Of a stretch of 12,102 nt of DNA, positions 1-6,523 are shown in pieces (positions within the stretch are counted from its first letter, which is position 1; the number at the start of each line of letters is the position of its first letter). Source of the stretch: JBFGWM01 sp041588495 (lineage in GTDB: Bacteria > Pseudomonadota > Gammaproteobacteria > Pseudomonadales > JBFGWM01). Made by a program: the position numbers and the translations under genes. The notes under the pieces were generated by a model, which saw only the letters and a program-made list of their open reading frames with translations, searched no databases and was not told the DNA's origin. Where the stretch lies: assembly GCA_041588495.1 (NCBI GenBank), contig JBFGWM010000062.1, positions 1 through 12,102 of the forward strand, written 5' to 3'.

Positions 1-115
1 CTTCAGAGACTTCAGAGACTTCAGAGACTTCAGAGACTTCAGAGACTTCAGAGACTTCAGAGACTTCAGAGACTTCAGAGACTTCAGAGACTTCAGAGAC
101 TTCAGAGACTTCAGA
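1..115. repeat. Perfect 9-bp tandem repeat inside scpB
   Basis: The unit CTTCAGAGA is repeated head to tail: twelve perfect copies (1-108) plus seven bases of a thirteenth (109-115). No copy carries a substitution. On the minus strand it reads TCT-GAA-GTC in the scpB frame, giving Ser-Glu-Val. The array runs off the left edge, so the true copy number is larger or unknown. Because the unit is three codons, gain or loss of copies keeps the frame. Identity at synonymous positions suggests recent expansion by slippage (inference). Confidence 0.97.
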
Positions 116-901
116 ACCGACAGCATTCGCTTCCTGCGTCGTGTCCGCATCCTGTTCCGGTCCGACGTCGGCGCCCAGGGCCTCGCCCAGCTTTTCGCTG
201 AGGGCGTCGAGATCGCGGATCTCCTCCAGCACCGGCAGGTCGGTCAGGCTCCGCAGGCCGAAATAATCCAGGAACTGCCGGGTCGTCGCGTAAAGCGCCG
301 GCCGCCCCGGAACATCTTTGTGACCGACCACCCGCACCCACTCGCGCTCCTCCAGGGTGCGAATGATCTGGGTGCTCACGGACACCCCGCGCACCTCTTC
401 GATCTCGCCACGGGTAATTGGCTGACGGTAGGCAATCAGGGCCAGTGTCTCCAGCAGGGCACGCGAATAGCGTTGTGGCTTTTCCTCGGACAGGCGCGCG
501 ACCCAGGGGGCGAAGTCCTGGCGCACCTGGAAGCGGAATCCGCTGGCCGTCTCGCGGAGTTCACAGCTGCGCTGTTCACATTCCGAAGCCAGCACCCCGA
601 GGGCGGTGCGAATCTCGTCCCGGGAGGGACCCTCCTCGCCGAGGGCGGCGACCATGCGGTCCAGGGACAGGGAACCGCCGGCGCCCAGGATCAGCGCCTC
701 GATCACCCGCTCCAGGGGCAGGTCACCGATGGCACGGGCCGGCAATTCCTCGACCACGGTGTCGTCTTCTGCGGATTCCTCGGCGGACTGACCCGGGCCG
801 ACCGCCGCCGGACCCGTTTCCTCGTGCACGGAATCACTGCCGCCGGCAACCTCTGTCTCCTCGTGCTCCGCGCTGTCCACCGGGTTTCCTTCCATTTCCA
901 T
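1..901 (-). CDS. scpB: Segregation and condensation protein B, 3' end cut by the window edge
   Basis: ScpB is the winged-helix partner that binds the kleisin ScpA in the bacterial SMC condensin complex, which compacts and separates chromosomes. Read from the ATG at 901-899, 300 codons are open to the window edge. Residues 1-55 are acidic and low in complexity. The conserved core, about residues 58-228, holds the two winged-helix domains; family hallmarks seen are ETLALIAYRQPITRGEIEEVRG (about 151-172, shown by its ends ETLALIAY and GEIEEVRG), GRPALYATT (199-207) and FLDYFGLRSL (210-219). After about residue 262 the protein is (Ser-Glu-Val) repeats with no stop before the edge. The ATG shares one base with the scpA stop (TGATG), so translation is probably coupled. 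Identity rests on the core; the tail is unlike ordinary ScpB, and its full length is unknown. Confidence 0.93.
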   Translation of the reverse strand, partial: MEMEGNPVDSAEHEETEVAGGSDSVHEETGPAAVGPGQSAEESAEDDTVVEELPARAIGDLPLERVIEALILGAGGSLSLDRMVAALGEEGPSRDEIRTALGVLASECEQRSCELRETASGFRFQVRQDFAPWVARLSEEKPQRYSRALLETLALIAYRQPITRGEIEEVRGVSVSTQIIRTLEEREWVRVVGHKDVPGRPALYATTRQFLDYFGLRSLTDLPVLEEIRDLDALSEKLGEALGADVGPEQDADTTQEANAVGSEVSEVSEVSEVSEVSEVSEVSEVSEVSEVSEVSEVSE

Positions 902-1818
902 CAGGCCGCCCTCGCCTTGACATGAATCGGGCCGAAGACCTCGTTCTGGACGAGATCCAGCAGCGTTTCCTTGACCAGTTCCATGATCGCCATGAACGTG
1001 ACGACCACACCCATGCGACCCTCCTCGACCCGGAACAGGCCGGCGAAGGGAATATACTCGTCGGCGCGCACGCGCTCGAGAATCTGGCTCATGCGCTCGC
1101 GGGTGGAAAGTTTCTCGCGCTGCACGTGGTGGTGCTCGTGAAGTTTCGCGCGCCGCATGACCTCGGCGAAGGCCAGCAGCACCTCCTGCAGGTCGACCTG
1201 CGGTGGCGGCCGCTCACCGCGCAATTCGGGACCGCGCGCCTCGGCCATGAACAGGTCGCGCTCCATGCGCGGCAGGGCGTCGAGATCCTCCGCGGCCTTC
1301 TTGAAGCGCTCGTACTCCTGCAGCCTGCGAATCAGTTCCGCGCGCGGGTCCTCCTCTTCCTCCTCCGCCTCGGCGGAACGTGGCAGCAGGCAGCGCGACT
1401 TAATCTCGGCCAGCGTGGCGGCCATCACCAGGTATTCGGCGGCCAGTTCCAGGCGCACCGCCTTCATGATCTCGACGTATTCCATGTACTGGCGGGTCAT
1501 CTCGGCGACGTCGATTTCAAGGATATCGAGATTCTGCCGCTTGATGAGGTACAGGAGCAGGTCCAGCGGACCCTCGAAGGCTTCCAGGAAGACTTCCAGG
1601 GCCTCCGGCGGAATGTACAGGTCACGCGGGAGTTCGGTCACCGGCTGACCCGAGATGCGGGCCACCACCAGCAGCTGGGGGTCGTCCGCGGGGGCCAGGC
1701 CGACGGCTTGCGGCGTGCAGGTGGCGGAATCGGGACCGGGGCTCGCGGGAGACGCGGCGGGTGCTTCGGGAACGGGTTCCGGCGCCGCTACATCCACTGT
1801 ATCGAATTCGGTTTCCAT
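901..1818 (-). CDS. scpA: Segregation and condensation protein A (kleisin)
   Basis: ScpA is the kleisin that bridges SMC heads and recruits ScpB for chromosome condensation. The protein has 305 residues. The kleisin N-terminal region is plain at about 73-147 (FLEAFEGPLDLLLYLI, NLDILEIDV, AAEYLVMAATLAEIKSRCLLP), followed by an acidic stretch (AEEEEEDPRAELIRRL, about 151-166) and a C-terminal winged-helix part with TFMAIMELVKE near residue 280. The first 65 or so residues are rich in Ala, Pro and Glu and precede the usual start of the family; they look disordered. The start is ATG at 1818-1816 with only a weak ribosome-binding site (GGTA-like). A later start cannot be excluded because the extension is not conserved family sequence. 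It lies 112 bp downstream of trpS and overlaps scpB by one base, so scpA-scpB is an operon, perhaps including trpS. Confidence 0.93.
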   Translation of the reverse strand: METEFDTVDVAAPEPVPEAPAASPASPGPDSATCTPQAVGLAPADDPQLLVVARISGQPVTELPRDLYIPPEALEVFLEAFEGPLDLLLYLIKRQNLDILEIDVAEMTRQYMEYVEIMKAVRLELAAEYLVMAATLAEIKSRCLLPRSAEAEEEEEDPRAELIRRLQEYERFKKAAEDLDALPRMERDLFMAEARGPELRGERPPPQVDLQEVLLAFAEVMRRAKLHEHHHVQREKLSTRERMSQILERVRADEYIPFAGLFRVEEGRMGVVVTFMAIMELVKETLLDLVQNEVFGPIHVKARAA

Positions 1819-1930
1819 GCTACCCGTACCGCCTGTTCGGGGCCCAGCGACCTGGAAAACATGCTAACAGCTTTCGTACAAAAAGTATCCTGCTGCCGGC
1901 GCCCCGGCCGCCCCACCGAGCCCGCCCCAT

Positions 1931-3145
1931 TCAGCGGTATCCCAGGCCCATGGCGTGGCGCACGTCCTCGAGGGTCGCACGACACTCGTCACGCGCCTTC
2001 TCACAGCCGTCGTTGATCACCCGCTTGACCAGATCGGGGCTGTCCTCGAACTCGGCGGCGCGCGCGCGCACCGGTTCCAGTTGTGCGTTGACCGCGTCGA
2101 TCACCGGCTTCTTGCACTCGATACAGCCAATTCCCGCACTGCGGCACCCCTTCTGCACCCAGTCCTGGGTTTCCGCGTCAGAGTAGACCTGGTGCAACTG
2201 CCAGACCGGGCACTTCTCCGGATCGCCGGGATCGGTGCGACGTACCCGGGCGGGGTCCGTGGGCATGGTGCGGATCTTGCGGTCCACCTCGTCGGCATCC
2301 TCGCGCAGGGCGATGGTATTGCCGTAGGACTTCGACATCTTCTGGCCGTCGGTGCCGGGCAGCTTGGAGTCCGGCGTCAGCACCGGCTGCGGCTCGGGCA
2401 GGATCATGCGCCCGACACCTTCCAGGTAGCCGAACAGCCGGTCCTGGTCGCCGATGGTCAGGTTCTGCTGGTCCTTGAGCAGCGCACGCGCGGTTTCCAG
2501 GGCCTGCTGGTCACCCTGTTCCACGTAGCGTCGCCGCAGGTCCCGGTACACACGCCCGGCCTTCTTGCCCATCTTGGCGATGGCCAGCTTGGCGTTCTCC
2601 TCGAAGTCGGGCTCGCGGCCATAGAGGTGATTGAAGCGTCGCGCGACCTCGCGGGTCATTTCCACGTGGGCCACCTGGTCCTGGCCGACCGGGACCTTGC
2701 CGGCCCGGTAGATGAGGATGTCGGCGCTCTGCAGCAACGGGTAGCCGAGAAAACCATAGGTATCCAGGTCCCGGTCCTTGAGGTTTTCCCGCATGTCCTT
2801 GTAGGACGGCACACGCTCCAGCCAGCCCAGCGGCGTGATCATGCTGAGCAGGAGGTGCAGCTCGGCATGCTCGGGCACCCGGGACTGGATGAACAGGGTC
2901 GCGGAACCCGGGTTGACCCCCGCCGCGAGCCAGTCCACCACCATGTCCCAGACATGCTGGCTGATGTCGCCGGAGTTCTCGTAATGGGTGGTGAGCGCGT
3001 GCCAGTCGGCCACAAAGAAGAAGCACTGGTACTCATGCTGGAGCTTCACCCAGTTGGCCAGCACCCCGTGGTAATGGCCGAGATGCAGGCGGCCGGTGGG
3101 CCGCATTCCGGATAGGACACGCTGTTCTGGATCAACGCTGGACAA
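1931..3145 (-). CDS. trpS: Tryptophanyl-tRNA synthetase, four-cysteine (probable Fe-S) type
   Basis: Charges tRNA-Trp with tryptophan in the cytoplasm. It is a class I synthetase: SGMRPTGRLHLGHYHG (residues 12-27) holds the HIGH-like HLGH, and QKMSKSYGN (268-276) is the KMSKS loop. Its 404 residues exceed the roughly 330 of the E. coli/Bacillus enzymes, mainly through an insert of about 60 residues between 182 and 245 (KKAGRVYRDLRRRYVEQ and onward). Cysteines 312, 334, 341 and 344 form C-x21-C-x6-C-x2-C, close to the motif that binds a 4Fe-4S cluster in the Thermotoga maritima enzyme. The start is probably TTG at 3145-3143: the site AGGGAG lies six bases upstream, and no ATG or GTG precedes Met14, which sits too close to the HIGH motif. 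It has its own promoter just upstream and is followed by scpA. Confidence 0.95.
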   Translation of the reverse strand: MSSVDPEQRVLSGMRPTGRLHLGHYHGVLANWVKLQHEYQCFFFVADWHALTTHYENSGDISQHVWDMVVDWLAAGVNPGSATLFIQSRVPEHAELHLLLSMITPLGWLERVPSYKDMRENLKDRDLDTYGFLGYPLLQSADILIYRAGKVPVGQDQVAHVEMTREVARRFNHLYGREPDFEENAKLAIAKMGKKAGRVYRDLRRRYVEQGDQQALETARALLKDQQNLTIGDQDRLFGYLEGVGRMILPEPQPVLTPDSKLPGTDGQKMSKSYGNTIALREDADEVDRKIRTMPTDPARVRRTDPGDPEKCPVWQLHQVYSDAETQDWVQKGCRSAGIGCIECKKPVIDAVNAQLEPVRARAAEFEDSPDLVKRVINDGCEKARDECRATLEDVRHAMGLGYR

Positions 3146-3151
3146 AGAGAA

Positions 3152-3157
3152 CTCCCT
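3152..3157 (-). promoter_or_regulatory. Ribosome-binding site that decides the TTG start of trpS
   Basis: On the minus strand AGGGAG is followed by six bases (TTCTCT) and then TTG. The site and spacing are near ideal and support translation from TTG, giving MSSVDPEQRVLSGMRPTG. The first in-frame ATG (Met14) has no such site and would cut into the conserved region before HLGH. Confidence 0.7.
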
Positions 3158-3195
3158 GCTGTGGACTGCCGCCGGCCGGGGCCGGAAAGCACCGC

Positions 3196-3224
3196 ATTAT
3201 AGTCACCGGGCGGGGGCCGGTCAT
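3196..3224 (-). promoter_or_regulatory. Sigma-70 type promoter of trpS
   Basis: On the minus strand, ATGACC (3224-3219, four of six matches to TTGACA) is followed after exactly 17 bp by a perfect TATAAT (3201-3196). The -35 box overlaps the TGA stop of yciO. Transcription would start near 3189, leaving about 43 nt of leader. The leader contains a 14-bp GC dyad (3172-3185, CCGGCC-GG-GGCCGG) that could fold into a tight hairpin. No Trp codons, leader peptide or T-box feature is visible. Confidence 0.65.
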
Positions 3225-3856
3225 CCGGCGTCGACCACCTCGAGGGGGCCCGGGTCGCCCCTGCCCAGCCGGGTCACCACCGGCGGATCGGCGACCAGGT
3301 CCACCACCGTGGTCACCTCCAGCCCGCAGGCGCCGCCGTCGATGACCAGGTCGACCTCGTGCTGCAGGCGGTCGCGGATGTCCTGGGGGTCGATCATCGG
3401 CTCCGCCTCCCCCGGGAGGATCAGGGTGGTGGTCATCATCGGTCCGTCGAGTTCGTCCAGCAGGCCCTGCACCACCGGGTGCTCCGGGATGCGCAAGCCG
3501 ACCGTGCGTCGCTTGGGGTGCTGCATCACCCGGGGAACCAGGCGGGTGGCCGGCAGCAGGAACGTGTACGGCCCCGGCGCCATGGCCCGGATCAGGCGGA
3601 ACGCCGTGTTGTCGACGCGGGCATAGGTGGACAGCTCGGAGAAGTCGCGGCAGACCAGGGACAGGTTGTGGCTTGGCGGCAGGCGGCGAATCCTGCGCAC
3701 CCGCTCCACGGCCTGCCGGTTGCCCGGCGCGCAGCCCAGTGCGTAGGCGGAATCCGTCGGGTAGACGATCACCCCGCCGTCGCGCACGATGTCCGCCGCG
3801 CGGCGGAGGAGGCGCAGTTGGGGGTTGTCAGGGTGAACGACGAAGAACTGGCTCAC
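3221..3856 (-). CDS. yciO: YciO, Sua5/YrdC/YciO-family protein
   Basis: YciO belongs to the fold of threonylcarbamoyl-AMP synthases, which make the t6A precursor of tRNA. Its own role is uncertain, since TsaC/YrdC usually supplies that activity. The 211-residue protein matches E. coli YciO nearly end to end: MSQFFVVHPDNPQ (1-13), GGVIVYPTDSAYALGC (27-42), RIRRLPPSHN (55-64), CRDFSELSTYA (69-79) and PGPYTFLLPAT (94-104). Where TsaC has the Ser-x-Asn nucleotide motif, this protein reads MTTTLILPG (141-149), as YciO proteins do, so the Asn is missing by eye alignment. The start is GTG at 3856-3854, overlapping the rnm stop as GTGA; the open frame continues upstream, but family length and the match at MSQFF fix the start. 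Expression is probably coupled to rnm. Confidence 0.93.
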   Translation of the reverse strand: MSQFFVVHPDNPQLRLLRRAADIVRDGGVIVYPTDSAYALGCAPGNRQAVERVRRIRRLPPSHNLSLVCRDFSELSTYARVDNTAFRLIRAMAPGPYTFLLPATRLVPRVMQHPKRRTVGLRIPEHPVVQGLLDELDGPMMTTTLILPGEAEPMIDPQDIRDRLQHEVDLVIDGGACGLEVTTVVDLVADPPVVTRLGRGDPGPLEVVDAG

Positions 3857-4773
3857 GCGGCGCGAATCCCGGGAAGGTCCCACACCGGCACGGCGCCATC
3901 GGGCAATGGAGGCTGGCTGCCGAGATCGCGCCAGGTCTGCTCCGGATCGTGGAAGTCGCTGCCGCTGGAGGCGGCGAGACCGTGCGCGTTCGCCAGTCGC
4001 GAAAGTTCGTCGCGCTCCGCCGCGGGCCGCCCCGCCACGGCGACCTCGATGGCCTGCCCGCCCGCAGCGCCGAAGGTTTCCACCAATTCGCGCAGGCGGG
4101 TCTTCGAAAGCCGGTAATGGCCCGGATGCGCGAGCACCGCGACCCCACCGGCCGCGGTGATCCAGCCCACGCCGGCGGCCAGGTCCACCCATTCGACCGG
4201 CACGTCGCAAGGACCACCGTCGCGCAGGAAACGCCGCCAGGCCTCGCGGTCCGACTGCACGTATCCGAGCTCCTGCAAAGCGCGGGCAAAATGCGGGCGA
4301 CAAACGGCGGCATCGCCCGCCAGCTCGGTGGCGCGCTCCAGGGTCCCGGGCGCCCCGCGTTCGACGAGCCGGGCGCCGATGCGGGCGGCACGCCGCCCGC
4401 GCGCCTCGGCCTGGGCGGCGAGACCGCTGAGCAGCTGCGGGTCGGCGGCGTCAAAACCCAGGCCCACCACGTGGATGCACCGCGGTCGGGAGGTTCCCGC
4501 AGCGGTCCAGTTGACGGATAACTCAACGCCATTGAGCAGGCGCAGGCCGTGCCTTTCAGCGCAGGCACGCGCCTCGCGGAGTCCGCTCACGCTGTCGTGA
4601 TCGGTCAGGGCGAGGCAGCCGACGCCGTTATGCGCGGCGCGCTCGACCACCGCGGCCGGCGCCAGCCGCCCGTCCGAGCAGTCGCTGTGGCAGTGCAGGT
4701 CGTACAGCAGGTTGATCGCCTCCCCCGGTCCCGTGGGCCACGCTGGCTGTCGGGTCACCGTTTGCTTTATCAT
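3853..4773 (-). CDS. rnm: PHP-domain phosphoesterase, RNase AM (YciV/TrpH family)
   Basis: This family trims the 5' ends of ribosomal RNAs and removes phosphates from 3',5'-bisphosphonucleotides in E. coli (RNase AM). The metal ligands expected of a PHP domain are present in order: DLHCHSDCSDG (25-35), LTDHDS (56-61), NGVELS (81-86), CIHVVGLGFD (99-108), RPHF (159-162), LAHPGHY (214-220) and GSDFHD (271-276). The length of 306 is normal for the family. The start is ATG at 4773-4771 with a poor ribosome site; the conserved domain begins only at about residue 21, so a start a little further in is possible. GTG at codon 6 is the only usual alternative before the domain. It is the first gene of the minus-strand run, overlaps yciO by 4 bp and diverges from yciB across 51 bp. 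Confidence 0.9.
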   Translation of the reverse strand: MIKQTVTRQPAWPTGPGEAINLLYDLHCHSDCSDGRLAPAAVVERAAHNGVGCLALTDHDSVSGLREARACAERHGLRLLNGVELSVNWTAAGTSRPRCIHVVGLGFDAADPQLLSGLAAQAEARGRRAARIGARLVERGAPGTLERATELAGDAAVCRPHFARALQELGYVQSDREAWRRFLRDGGPCDVPVEWVDLAAGVGWITAAGGVAVLAHPGHYRLSKTRLRELVETFGAAGGQAIEVAVAGRPAAERDELSRLANAHGLAASSGSDFHDPEQTWRDLGSQPPLPDGAVPVWDLPGIRAA

Positions 4774-4824
4774 CTAGCCGCCCAGAGAGCCGGCCACTCC
4801 TCCCACACCGCCACTTTAACGCTT

Positions 4825-5403
4825 ATGAAACTCCTGTTCGATTTTTTTCCGGTGCTGGTGTTCTTCGGCGTCTACAAGTACAGCGGTGACATCATCATCG
4901 CCACCGCCATCCTGATCCCGATCACCATGCTGCAGGTCGCCTACACCTGGCTGGTCCGCAAGCAGGTTGAGAACATGCACCTGGTGACCCTGGTGCTGGT
5001 GGTGGCGCTCGGCGGGGCGACCATCTTCCTGCGCGACCCCGCCTTCATCCAGTGGAAGCCAACCCTGGTCAACTGGCTGTTCGCAGTGGTGTTCCTGGGC
5101 AGCCAGTTCATCGGCTCGAGAAGCATCGTGCGCCGCATGCTGGAGGCGAACATCGAGCTGCCCGACCCCGTGTGGACCCGCCTCAACCTGGCCTGGGTCG
5201 CTTTCTTCACCATCATCGGGGCAGTGAACCTCTACGTCGCCTATAGCTACAGCGAGGAAATCTGGGTCAACTTCAAGCTGTTCGGCATGCTGGGGCTGAC
5301 CCTGGTGTTCGTGATCCTGCAGGGGGTGTACCTCGCCCGCTACATGCAGGACGAGGACACGCCCGCACCGGGTAACCCCGGCGACGACCCGCGCAATCCC
5401 TGA
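4825..5403 (+). CDS. yciB: Inner-membrane protein YciB (intracellular septation protein A family)
   Basis: An inner-membrane protein of the YciB/IspA family linked to cell envelope synthesis and septation, with no known enzymatic reaction. It has 192 residues and starts with the family signature MKLLFDFFPVLVFFGVYK (1-18). Hydrophobic segments lie at about 5-16, 22-42, 52-69, 82-97, 118-140 and 148-168. A short tail rich in Asp, Pro and Asn (about 172-192) is the least conserved part. The reading frame is open far upstream, but ATG at 4825 is chosen because MKLLFDFFP is the conserved N terminus. No good ribosome site precedes it (GCTT before ATG). It leads the yciB-yciI pair and diverges from rnm; no convincing promoter is visible in the 51-bp gap. 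Confidence 0.95.
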   Translation: MKLLFDFFPVLVFFGVYKYSGDIIIATAILIPITMLQVAYTWLVRKQVENMHLVTLVLVVALGGATIFLRDPAFIQWKPTLVNWLFAVVFLGSQFIGSRSIVRRMLEANIELPDPVWTRLNLAWVAFFTIIGAVNLYVAYSYSEEIWVNFKLFGMLGLTLVFVILQGVYLARYMQDEDTPAPGNPGDDPRNP

Positions 5404-5425
5404 ACCCGCATCCGGAGTATCCCGC

Positions 5426-5725
5426 ATGTTGTACGCAATCCTGAGCGAGGACGTCGAGGCGAGCCTGCCCCTGCGTCGCGAGGCACGTCCGGCCCATATC
5501 GCGCGCCTGGAGGCGCTCCGCGACGAGGGCCGCCTGGTGCTCGCCGGTCCCCACCCCGCCATCGACTCCAACGAGCCCGGCGACGCCGGGTTCACCGGAA
5601 GCCTGGTGATCGCCGAATTCGACAGCCTCGACGCGGCGCAGGCCTGGGCCGACGCCGACCCCTACGTGGCCGGTGGCGTGTACGCGCGGGTGACGGTCAA
5701 ACCGTTCAAGCGGGTGCTGCCGTGA
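5426..5725 (+). CDS. yciI: YciI, YCII-domain protein
   Basis: A 99-residue cytoplasmic protein of the YCII family, which has a ferredoxin-like fold with a conserved His and Asp that form a putative active site; its biochemical role is not established. The sequence follows E. coli YciI closely: MLYAILSED (1-9), RPAHIARLEALRDEGRL (21-37), AGPHPAIDSNEPG (40-52), GFTGSLVIAEF (55-65), AQAWADADPYVAGGVY (71-86) and VKPFKRVLP at the end. GGAG lies about 10 bases before the ATG. It starts 22 bp after yciB, so the two are probably cotranscribed, the same partners that sit near each other in E. coli. Confidence 0.95.
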   Translation: MLYAILSEDVEASLPLRREARPAHIARLEALRDEGRLVLAGPHPAIDSNEPGDAGFTGSLVIAEFDSLDAAQAWADADPYVAGGVYARVTVKPFKRVLP

Positions 5726-5748
5726 GGCGGCACGCACCGCATGCGCGA

Positions 5749-5776
5749 TTGACAATCGGGGGCAGCCCTTTACCAT
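5749..5776 (+). promoter_or_regulatory. Sigma-70 type promoter before the SH3-domain gene
   Basis: A perfect TTGACA (5749-5754) is followed after 16 bp by TACCAT (5771-5776, four of six matches to TATAAT). Transcription would start near 5783, about 20 nt before the ATG at 5804. It lies just after the yciI stop, so the downstream gene need not depend on the yciB promoter. Confidence 0.5.
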
Positions 5777-5803
5777 TGGTCGCCACTCTGCGTATCTCAC
5801 GAC

Positions 5804-6499
5804 ATGGATAGCCGAACTGTGATCCGCCTGCTCCTGCTCATCGCAATTCTCGCCCTGCCCGGCCTCCCGGCAACCGCCCAGGCCCAGACCAACTGGATTT
5901 CGGACGTGCTGCACGTGCCCCTGCGCAGCGGCCCGAGCGCGCGGCACCGGATCGTGCACCGTGGGTTGCCCTCGGGGACGCCGGTCACCGTCATCTCCCG
6001 GGACGAGGAAAACCGCTATGCCCTGGTCCGGACCGAGGGCGGCACCGAGGGTTACATCGGCATGCAATACCTGTCGCCGGAACCCATTGCAGCGCTCAAG
6101 CTGGAACGCGCCGAGCAGCAGATCCGCAAGCTGCTGGCCACGCGCAGCCCCATGCAACTCCAGTTGACCGAGCTCGAGGAGTCGAACGCGGAACTCAAGC
6201 GTCAGAACGAAACCCTGACAACCGAAAAAACCAAGCTCAGCGAAGAACTGGAGCACATCCGCAAGATCTCCGCGAACACGGTCGCCATCGACCGCCGCAA
6301 CCAGGAACTGCTTCAGCAGAACCGCGAACTGAAGAACCAGATCGACGAACTGAACGCCGAGAACGGGCGCCTGCAGGACGCCTCGGGAAGGGAATGGTTC
6401 AAACTCGGCGCGGGCGCGATCCTGCTGGGCATGTTCATGGGCGTGGTGCTGCCCTACTTCAAGCCGCGCAAGAAGCCGCAGACCGGTGGCTGGGTCTGA
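5804..6499 (+). CDS. SH3-domain/coiled-coil/membrane-anchored protein (TIGR04211, YgiM-like)
   Basis: This is an exported envelope protein of the TIGR04211 type, related to E. coli YgiM; its function is unknown. The 231 residues are ordered as follows. A signal peptide at 1-27 has a basic start, a Leu/Ile-rich core and the cleavage-like end AQA before Gln28. A bacterial SH3 domain at about 30-93 contains LHVPLRSGPSARHRIVHRGL (36-55) and GYIGMQYLSPEP (83-94). A long coiled coil rich in Glu, Gln, Leu and Asn spans about 97-192. A membrane helix at about 201-218 (LGAGAILLGMFMGVVLPYF) is followed by a basic tail (KPRKK). The layout puts the SH3 and coiled coil in the periplasm, anchored at the C terminus. 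No clear ribosome site precedes the ATG. A good promoter does, and the next gene is convergent, so it is probably transcribed alone. Confidence 0.88.
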   Translation: MDSRTVIRLLLLIAILALPGLPATAQAQTNWISDVLHVPLRSGPSARHRIVHRGLPSGTPVTVISRDEENRYALVRTEGGTEGYIGMQYLSPEPIAALKLERAEQQIRKLLATRSPMQLQLTELEESNAELKRQNETLTTEKTKLSEELEHIRKISANTVAIDRRNQELLQQNRELKNQIDELNAENGRLQDASGREWFKLGAGAILLGMFMGVVLPYFKPRKKPQTGGWV

Positions 6500-6523
6500 T
6501 CCGCGACAACTTCAGGCGACACT

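Noticed and set aside
1..115. CRISPR array
   Set aside because: The units are 9 bp, directly joined with no spacers and in frame with scpB, so this is a coding tandem repeat.
1870..1925. Possible terminator after trpS (minus strand GCCGG-GGCG-CCGGC then TTTTT)
   Set aside because: The stem has five base pairs and the T-run comes about ten bases after it, so it does not form a proper intrinsic terminator.
418..2016. Long plus-strand open frame (532 codons) opposite scpA and scpB
   Set aside because: It lies antisense to two well-conserved genes, shows no recognisable domain and is composed of Arg/Gly/Pro/His-rich sequence. It is a by-product of GC-rich codon use.
1955..3115. Plus-strand open frame (386 codons) opposite trpS
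   Set aside because: Mirror frame of a clear tryptophanyl-tRNA synthetase, with no ribosome site and no family match by eye.
4768..4830. TATCAT as a promoter for yciB, and TAAAGT on the other strand for rnm
   Set aside because: Neither has a -35 box with more than three matches at 16-18 bp, so the divergent promoters remain unplaced.
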